Source: HK1 sp965220535 (GTDB lineage Bacteria > Pseudomonadota > Gammaproteobacteria > HK1). Taken from it: DNA of 64,000 nt. The DNA is taken from positions 3,658,001-3,722,000 of the forward strand of contig OZ244833.1 in assembly GCA_965220535.1 (NCBI GenBank), given 5' to 3'. Below are positions 57,838-64,000 of this stretch, in pieces (positions within the stretch are counted from its first letter, which is position 1; each line of letters opens with the position of its first letter). The notes below the pieces were generated by a model that had not been told where the DNA came from, did not search any database, and saw only the letters and a program-made list of their open reading frames with translations. A program made the translations under genes and the position numbers.

Positions 57838-59619
57838 ATGAGCAAAGATCTTCTGAACGCCGTCGAGACCGTCTCGGCGGAAAAAGGCGTGTCGGAGGAA
57901 GCCATTTTCGATGCGATCGAAGCCGCTTTGGAGCTTGCGACCCGCAAGCATCATCCCAAGGAAATCGACGTGCGCGTTCGTTTCGATCGCCGGGCCGGGG
58001 ATTTCAAGACATTCAGGCGCTGGGAAATTCTGGACGACGAGCAAACGGTATCGACCAAGGAAGAATACGACGCGGCTTTGGAAGAGGCCGAAGCCAAGAA
58101 CGAGAACGCCGCTGCCGACGAAGGCGATTCGCCGTTATCGGGGGTGCGCTTTTTCAACCCCGAACTGCATATCCTGCTCAGCGAAAGCCGCGATAAATGG
58201 CCGCATCTCGGTGTCGGGGATTTCGTCGAAGAGGGGATGAAGAATCTTATCGGGGGGCGGATATCGGCCCAAGCGGCCAAGCAGGTCATCATCCAGAAGG
58301 TCCGCGAAGCCGAGCGGGCGCAGGTTTTCGAAGCCTACCGCAATCGGGTGGGCGAAATGGTTTCGGGGGTCGTCAAGCGCAAGGATCGCGGCGGGCGGGT
58401 GATCCTCGATCTCAGCGAGGATCGACCGGCCTCTTCGCGCCGCGAAGCCATCGGCGAGCCGATTCGAGCCGAAGCCGAGATCGGTCGCGACGATCAGATT
58501 CCGCGCGAGATTATCCGTACCGGCGATCGCTTGCGCGGCTATTTGGCGGAAGTTCGTTCGGAGTCCCGCGGGCCGCAGCTCTTCATCAGCCGCATCCATA
58601 GCGAGCTGATGGTCAAGCTCTTCACCATCGAGGTTCCGGAGATCGCCGAGGGGATGATCGAAATCATGGGCTGCGCTCGGGATCCGGGCTCGCGGGCCAA
58701 GATCGGGGTGCGGAGCAAGAGCGCCCGTATCGATCCGGTGGGGGCTTGTGTCGGCATGCGCGGCTCGAGGGTGCAGGCGGTATCGAACGAGCTGGCGGGG
58801 GAGCGGGTGGATATCGTGCTGTGGGACGAAGAACCCGCCCAGTACGTCATCAAGGCGATGTCGCCGGCGGAGGTGAGTTCGATCTATATCGACGAGGAAT
58901 CCATGAAGATGGATGTCGTGGTGCAAGAGGATCAGCTCCCGCAGGCCATCGGTCGCGGCGGCCAGAACGTCAAATTGGCGAGCCAGCTGACCGGCTGGGA
59001 TATCAATGTACTGACGCCGGAACAATGGGAAGAGAAGAAAGAGCAAGATACGGGAAAGCTTCTCTCCTTGTTCATGAGCCATCTGGATGTCGACGAAGAT
59101 ATCGCGAATATTCTGGTGGAGGAGGGATTCTCCAGTATCGATGACGTTGCCTATGTGCCGCGCGACGAGATGTTGGAAATCGACGGCTTCGACGAGGAGC
59201 TCTGCAACGAGCTGCAATCGCGCGCTCGCGATGACCTGCTCGTTCGGGGGATCGCCGAGGAAGAGGGCGTCGCGATGAATTCCCCGGCCGAGGATCTGTT
59301 GATGCTCGAGGGCATGGAGACGGATCTTGCCCGTCGCTTAGCGGAGGAAGGGGTCATCACCCGAGAGGATCTTGCGGGGCTCGATGTGGACGAATTGATG
59401 GAAAAAGTCGATATCGACGAAGAAAGGGCCGCGGGATTGATCATGACCGCTCGCAAGATATGGTTCGAGCGGGAAGAGGAATCCGAGGCCGTCGATGATC
59501 CGTCGCCGGAGACGGCTTTGGCGGCTCGACCGGAAGAAAATGGATCCAAGGCTTCGGATCCGTCGCAAGCGATGGTTCGATCGGGTGATGACAATCCCCG
59601 GGCTTCGGGCACGGATTGA
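57838..59619 (+). CDS. nusA: Transcription termination/antitermination factor NusA
   Basis: 593 residues. Domain order is normal: N-terminal RNA-polymerase-binding domain (1-130), S1 domain (about 150-235, GEMVSGVVKRKDRGGRVILDL), two KH domains (ARIDPVGACVGMRGSRVQAV near 300-318 and LPQAIGRGGQNVKLASQLTGW near 370-390), then two C-terminal acidic helix-hairpin-helix repeats (about 430-545), as in gammaproteobacterial NusA. An extra acidic stretch, EAEAKNENAAADEGD, sits in the N-terminal domain near 83-97, and the last 45 residues are low-complexity. Confidence 0.97.
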   Translation: MSKDLLNAVETVSAEKGVSEEAIFDAIEAALELATRKHHPKEIDVRVRFDRRAGDFKTFRRWEILDDEQTVSTKEEYDAALEEAEAKNENAAADEGDSPLSGVRFFNPELHILLSESRDKWPHLGVGDFVEEGMKNLIGGRISAQAAKQVIIQKVREAERAQVFEAYRNRVGEMVSGVVKRKDRGGRVILDLSEDRPASSRREAIGEPIRAEAEIGRDDQIPREIIRTGDRLRGYLAEVRSESRGPQLFISRIHSELMVKLFTIEVPEIAEGMIEIMGCARDPGSRAKIGVRSKSARIDPVGACVGMRGSRVQAVSNELAGERVDIVLWDEEPAQYVIKAMSPAEVSSIYIDEESMKMDVVVQEDQLPQAIGRGGQNVKLASQLTGWDINVLTPEQWEEKKEQDTGKLLSLFMSHLDVDEDIANILVEEGFSSIDDVAYVPRDEMLEIDGFDEELCNELQSRARDDLLVRGIAEEEGVAMNSPAEDLLMLEGMETDLARRLAEEGVITREDLAGLDVDELMEKVDIDEERAAGLIMTARKIWFEREEESEAVDDPSPETALAARPEENGSKASDPSQAMVRSGDDNPRASGTD

Positions 59620-59647
59620 AGGTGGAAGTTCGAGGGAGGTTGATTCG

Positions 59648-62338
59648 ATGTCCGAAACAACGGTGCGGGAACTGGCGGAAGCGGTCGGGATCCCCGTGGA
59701 TCGCGTGCTCGCTCTGATGGGGGAAGCGGGGCTCCCTCACACCGAGGCGGGGCAGGGGATCAGCGAGCAGGAAAAAGCCCGCTTCACGGCGCATATCAAT
59801 CTTCGCAAGGGCAAGAACGATACCCAAGCGAGGCGCAAAATCTCCCTCAAGCGCAAATCGGTCAGCGAAATCAAAATCGCATCGTCGCAAGGAAGAAAAA
59901 AGACGGTAACGGTGGAGGTGCGCAAGCGTCGTTCCGCTTCTCGCGCTAGCGGCGAGAGTGCACCGACGACGGCCGCGCCGCCCGCCGAGAGCGATTCCGG
60001 CGCTCGTATGAACGATGCCAAGCGCGCCTTGCAAGAAGAAGCGCGACGACGCCAGCAGGATCTCGACGAGCATCTGCGGATCGAGTCGGAGGAGCGCGAG
60101 AGGCAGGAAAAGATCGCTCCGAAACGCAAGAAAAAAGAGCCCGCCCCCAAGCCGGAGGAGGGAGCGCTTTCTCCGCCGCTCGACGAAGCGGCGCAAGCCG
60201 AGCCCGCCGCCGCGAAAGAGCCCGAAGAAAAGGAAAAATCTCCCCCGGCGAAAAAAGCGGGGAAGCCGCGGGAGGCGGCTCCGGGGAAGGAAAAGGAAAA
60301 AGCCAAGCCGAAAGCGAAGACCCCGGCAACGGCGAAGCCCGCGGCGGCGAAAGCGGAGGCCACCGAATCCGAAAGCCGGGGCCGGGGTCGAGCCAAGCCG
60401 GCCGCGGGAGGGCGCGGCGAGCGCCAAGAGCGCGGGGGACGGCGCGGCGATCGTGGCCGCAAGAACCGAGAGGAGCTGCATGTCTCCTCGGACAAGGCCG
60501 GGCATCGGCGCAAAAAGCCGAAGCCGCGGCGCTCGGTGCAATCCACGCCGACTCGCCACGGCTTCGAGATGCCGACCGAGCCGGTGGTGCGAGAGGTGAC
60601 GATCCCGGAGACGATCGCCGTCGGCGAACTCGCGCAGCGAATGTCGCTCAAAGCCCCGGAGTTGATCCGCTTCTTGATGACCCAAGGCATCGTGGCCACC
60701 ACGAGCCAAACCATCGATCAGGATACGGCGGTGTTGGTGGTCGCCGAGCTCGGCCACGTACCGCGGCCGGTGCATGAAAGCACGATCGAGGAGGATATCT
60801 TGGAGGCCCGGGGCGAGACGGGGCAGGAGATCGCGCCTCGTCCCCCGGTCGTTACCATCATGGGTCATGTCGATCACGGCAAGACCTCGTTGCTCGATCA
60901 TATTCGCACGACACGGGTGGCGGCGGGAGAAGCCGGCGGTATCACCCAACATATCGGGGCCTATCAGATCGAGAGCCCCCAAGGGATCATCACCTTCCTC
61001 GATACCCCGGGACACGCCGCCTTCACCGCGATGCGGGCGCGCGGCGCCCAGGCCACGGATATCGTGGTCTTGGTGGTTGCCGCCGACGACGGGGTGATGC
61101 CGCAAACGATCGAAGCGATCACCCACGCCGGCGACGCGAAGGTGCCGATCGTGGTGGCGGTCAACAAGATCGACAAAGAGGATGCGGATCCCGAACGGAT
61201 CCGAAAGGATCTTTCAGGGCACGGAGTGATCCCCGAGGCTTGGGGGGGCGAGAATATCTTCGTGGATGTTTCGGCATTGGACGGCCGGGGCATCGACGAA
61301 CTCCTCGAAGCCATCCATCTGCAGGCCGAGGTGCTCGAACTCGAAGCCGTGGTGGACGGCCCCGCTCGCGGGGTGGTGATCGAATCGCGCATCGAGCGGG
61401 GCCGCGGCCCCGTGGCCACGGTATTGGTGCAATCGGGCTCTCTCGCCCGCTCCGACACGCTCCTCGCGGGACAGGAATTCGGGCGGGTGCGCGGTCTGTT
61501 CGACGAATCCGGCCGGGAAGTCGAAAAAGCCCTTCCCTCGATGCCGGTGGAGGTCTTGGGATTATCCGGGCCGCCGAAGGCCGGGGACGAGGCGGTGGTG
61601 GTCTTCGACGATCGCAAAGCGCGCGAGATCGCCGAAAGGCGTCAGAATCGCGGGCGCGATCTCCGCTTGGCGCGTCGGGTGACCAAACTCGAAAATGTCT
61701 TCGAGCAAATGCAAGAAGGCGAAACCAGCACCATCAACATGATCGTCAAGGCCGATGTTCAAGGCTCGGTGGAGGCCATCGCCGATGCCCTCGTGCAGCT
61801 TTCCAACGATGAGATCAAGGTCAATATCGTCGCCGCCGCGACCGGGGGCATCAGCGAAACGGATGTCAATCTCTCGGTGGCGTCGAATGCGACCATCATC
61901 GGATTCAACGTAAGGGCCGATGCCGCGGCGCGGCGGGCGCTCGACGACGGCGCCGCCGATTTGAAGTATTTCAGCGTGATCTACGAAGTCATCGACTATA
62001 CGCGGCAGGCGATGACCGGCATGCTCGCGCCGAAATACAAAGAGACGATCGTCGGGCTGGCCGAGGTGCGGGATATTTTCCGCTCTCGCAAATTCGGCGA
62101 TATTGCCGGCTGTCGCGTGAGCGAAGGGCTGGTGCGCAAGGACAACCCCATCAGGGTGTTGCGGGATAACGTGGTCATCTACGAAGGCGAACTCGAGTCC
62201 TTGCGCCGCTTCCAAGACGATGTCGCCGAGGTGCGCGCGGGTACCGAATGCGGTATCGGCGTGCGCGGCTACAACGATGTCAAGGTGGGCGATCAAATCG
62301 AAATCTACGAGCGGGTCCAAGTCGAGCGGACGATTTGA
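59648..62338 (+). CDS. infB: Translation initiation factor IF-2
   Basis: 896 residues from ATG 59648, eight bases after GGGAGG. IF-2 is the GTPase that places fMet-tRNA on the 30S subunit. The N-terminal IF2 domain (TTVRELAEAVGIPVDRVL) is followed by a long Lys/Ala/Glu-rich linker (about 90-310), a second IF2-N domain (SLKAPELIRFLMTQGI) and the G domain with GHVDHGKT near 405-412, DTPGHAAF near 453 and NKID near 507. Domains II-IV complete the C-terminus. An internal ATG could make a shorter isoform, but this cannot be decided here. Confidence 0.97.
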   Translation: MSETTVRELAEAVGIPVDRVLALMGEAGLPHTEAGQGISEQEKARFTAHINLRKGKNDTQARRKISLKRKSVSEIKIASSQGRKKTVTVEVRKRRSASRASGESAPTTAAPPAESDSGARMNDAKRALQEEARRRQQDLDEHLRIESEERERQEKIAPKRKKKEPAPKPEEGALSPPLDEAAQAEPAAAKEPEEKEKSPPAKKAGKPREAAPGKEKEKAKPKAKTPATAKPAAAKAEATESESRGRGRAKPAAGGRGERQERGGRRGDRGRKNREELHVSSDKAGHRRKKPKPRRSVQSTPTRHGFEMPTEPVVREVTIPETIAVGELAQRMSLKAPELIRFLMTQGIVATTSQTIDQDTAVLVVAELGHVPRPVHESTIEEDILEARGETGQEIAPRPPVVTIMGHVDHGKTSLLDHIRTTRVAAGEAGGITQHIGAYQIESPQGIITFLDTPGHAAFTAMRARGAQATDIVVLVVAADDGVMPQTIEAITHAGDAKVPIVVAVNKIDKEDADPERIRKDLSGHGVIPEAWGGENIFVDVSALDGRGIDELLEAIHLQAEVLELEAVVDGPARGVVIESRIERGRGPVATVLVQSGSLARSDTLLAGQEFGRVRGLFDESGREVEKALPSMPVEVLGLSGPPKAGDEAVVVFDDRKAREIAERRQNRGRDLRLARRVTKLENVFEQMQEGETSTINMIVKADVQGSVEAIADALVQLSNDEIKVNIVAAATGGISETDVNLSVASNATIIGFNVRADAAARRALDDGAADLKYFSVIYEVIDYTRQAMTGMLAPKYKETIVGLAEVRDIFRSRKFGDIAGCRVSEGLVRKDNPIRVLRDNVVIYEGELESLRRFQDDVAEVRAGTECGIGVRGYNDVKVGDQIEIYERVQVERTI

Positions 62339-62497
62339 TGCCCTTTGCGGATCTCCTTCGCGGATTGTCCGGCATCGCCGCCGACGCGACCGAGGCTTTG
62401 CCGGGCGCGAGAAGCGAAGGGGCCTCGCCGCCGGGGTTTCGAGGAGTTGGGTTTCGCAGGCAGCCCGCAACCTGCAAGACCTGAAAGAGACGAGAGA

Positions 62498-62902
62498 TTG
62501 GGACAGCGCGAGTACAGTCGTTCGGTGCGCGTGGCCGAGCGGATCCAGCGTGAAATCGCGTTGCTCCTTGCGCATGAGATTGCGGATCCGAGGGTCGGCG
62601 ACGTGACGGTTTCCGGGGTCGATCTTTCTCCCGATATGCGCTGCGCGAGGGTGTTGATCACCCCGGGGCGAACGACCGATGGCGACGCCTCGGTCGAAGC
62701 GCTCAATCGAGCGGCCGGCTTTTTGCGATCGCGGTTGGCCGGACGGGTTCGCTTGCGCTATCTTCCGCGGCTTGAATTCGAGCATGACCTCACATTGGAG
62801 CGCGCTTTGCGCATCGATACGCTGCTTCGCGGTGTCGAGCCCCGGATATTGACGGGAACATCGACGGGAGCCTCGACGGGAGAAAGCGGGGCCTCGTCCT
62901 GA
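62498..62902 (+). CDS. rbfA: Ribosome-binding factor A
   Basis: 134 residues from TTG 62498, preceded by AAGAGACGAGAGA; no ATG lies between the family N-terminus (QREYSRSVRVAERIQREIALLL) and unrelated upstream residues. RbfA is a KH-fold 30S maturation and cold-adaptation factor. DPRVGDVTVSGVDLSPDMRCARVLI near 30-54 and RLRYLPRLEFEHDLTLERALRID near 85-107 are family motifs. The C-terminal TGTSTGASTGESG tail is encoded by a 12-bp tandem repeat at 62851-62886. Confidence 0.92.
   Translation: MGQREYSRSVRVAERIQREIALLLAHEIADPRVGDVTVSGVDLSPDMRCARVLITPGRTTDGDASVEALNRAAGFLRSRLAGRVRLRYLPRLEFEHDLTLERALRIDTLLRGVEPRILTGTSTGASTGESGASS
62851..62886 (+). repeat. 12-bp tandem repeat encoding the RbfA C-terminal tail
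   Basis: GACGGGAACATC, GACGGGAGCCTC and GACGGGAGAAAG follow each other at 62851, 62863 and 62875, giving a Thr-Gly-Xaa-Ser repeat at the end of RbfA. Confidence 0.8.
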
Positions 62903-63159
62903 TGCCTCGTCTCGGTGCCCGCGGGCATCGACGAGCCCTCCGACGAGCCCTTCCCGCATGCCCCCTCGAGGGTGTCGTTCTCGGAACGACTGCGGGTCGA
63001 AGCCGGGCTAAGCGAGGCAGTCGACCTGAGTTGCGGGTCGAGCCCGAGTCGCAAGGGACGCCGGTACGTCAAAGCGCAAGGCGCGCGGCGGTCGGGATCG
63101 CCTGCGAAATCCGGATAAAGGGATCGTTTCGCAGCCAAGGGTTTTCCCCGAAGGACTCA

Positions 63160-64000
63160 AGTGGGACGAAGACAAAGAGATCGCGGCCGCCCGGTGCACG
63201 GCATTTTGGTTTTCGACAAGCCGGTGGGCTCGGGCTCGAACGAGGTTTTGCAAAGGCTCAAGCGTCTTTACCGGGCGCGCAAGGCCGGCCATACCGGAAG
63301 TCTCGATCGGCTCGCGAGCGGGTTGCTGCCTATCTGCTTCGGGGATGCCACCCGTTTGTCGGCCTATCTGTTGAACGCCGACAAACGTTATGTCGCGACC
63401 TTTCGTCTCGGGATCGTTACCACGACCGGCGATGCCGAAGGCGATATCCGCTCGCAGCGTCCGGTGCCGGATTTCGCCGGCGCGGATATCGAGCGGGCGA
63501 TCGCCGGATTTCGCGGCGAGATCGAGCAGATCCCGCCGATGTATTCCGCCCTCAAGCACAAAGGGAAACGCCTTTATCAGCTGGCTCACGAGGGGATCGA
63601 AATCGAGCGGGCGCCGCGTCGGATCACGATCTACGCTTTCGACTTGAAGGGCTTCGAAGGCGATCGGGTCGAGGTCGAAGTGCTTTGCTCCAAGGGGACT
63701 TATATCCGTACCCTGGCCGAGGATTTGGGGGAGGCTCTCGGCTGCGGAGCGAGCGTGGAGAGTTTGCGTCGGATCGGGGCCGGTCCCTTCACGGAGAAGG
63801 ATATGACGAGTCTGGACGCGCTCGAGTCCTTGGCCATGCAAGGGCTCGACGCGCTCGATGCCCGACTGCAGCCGATGGAATCGGCGGTCGACCATTGGCC
63901 TTGCGTGCTCTTGCCCGAAGGGGTCGCGTTCTACCTGCGCAAGGGTCAGCCGGTGCTCGTTCCCCATGCCCCGACCGCGGGCTGGGTGCGCCTGCACGCC
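63160..64000 (+). CDS. truB: tRNA pseudouridine(55) synthase TruB, 3' end outside the window
   Basis: 280 codons from GTG 63160, with AAGGA five bases upstream; the frame is open at the right edge, and the family is about 300-320 residues. TruB makes pseudouridine-55 in the T loop of all tRNAs. VHGILVFDKPVGSGSNEVLQ near 12-31 and the catalytic Asp49 in GHTGSLDRLASG are present; most TruB proteins read SLDPLA there, so Arg replaces the conserved Pro. PPMYSALKHKGKRLYQLA near 128-145 and CSKGTYIRTLAEDLG near 178-192 are typical. It follows rbfA as expected, after 257 bp without a visible gene. Confidence 0.95.

Noticed and set aside
1..64000. Insertion sequences, prophage or integrase-bounded islands
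   Set aside because: No transposase, integrase, terminal inverted repeats or tRNA-flanking attachment duplications were recognised anywhere in the window.

Overview
This is a GC-rich chromosomal window from a gammaproteobacterium. The evidence is gene order typical of that class: hslV-hslU, ubiE-ubiJ-ubiB, lgt-thyA, hemA-prfA-prmC-moeB facing lolB-ispE, and metY(tRNA-fMet)-rimP-nusA-infB-rbfA-truB. Species-level identity cannot be read from the sequence. The exported ankyrin/beta-repeat protein and the solute-uptake operon would fit a marine or host-associated lifestyle, but that is inference.

Layout. 1-564: start of boxB (benzoyl-CoA epoxidase), cut by the window edge. 802-6849: hslVU protease, a DUF971 protein and the ubiquinone genes ubiE, ubiJ, ubiB. 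6850-7653: a gene-free stretch. 7700-9160: CtpA protease (minus). 9680-14664: rhodanese, gpsA, and a large single-chain ACP / acyl-AMP ligase / PlsC-type acyltransferase. 14828-19558: small membrane protein, HD-domain protein, SCO1-type copper chaperone, a secreted orphan and an MFS transporter. 19663-22454: crotonase, lgt, thyA, small acidic protein.

22607-34607 is the most distinctive region. A long minus-strand operon encodes a complete binding-protein-dependent carbohydrate-type ABC importer, a catabolic histidinol-dehydrogenase-family enzyme, an SDR, a bicupin, two SnoaL-like double-domain proteins and an alpha/beta hydrolase. A third SnoaL-like paralogue is divergently transcribed. It looks like a self-contained uptake-and-oxidation pathway for an unidentified small polyhydroxylated or sulfonated compound.

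34667-50526 returns to housekeeping: rpmE, ubiD, moeB, prmC, prfA, hemA, a TPR protein, lolB, ispE, birA, ffh, tRNA-Gln and an aldehyde dehydrogenase closed by a strong terminator. 50955-54731 is one 1258-residue exported protein with N-terminal ankyrin repeats and seven C-terminal beta modules; its second half is visibly AT-richer than the rest of the window. 55193-56702 holds a glycosyltransferase pair. 57011-64000 is the metY-nusA-infB operon, ending inside truB.

A structural theme runs through the window. Junctions between genes, and some gene starts and ends, carry short degenerate tandem repeats of about 11-15 bp, 2-6 copies each and different in sequence at each site. Some contain start codons, stop codons or Shine-Dalgarno sequences. 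Many otherwise conserved proteins also carry low-complexity, mostly acidic insertions or tails.
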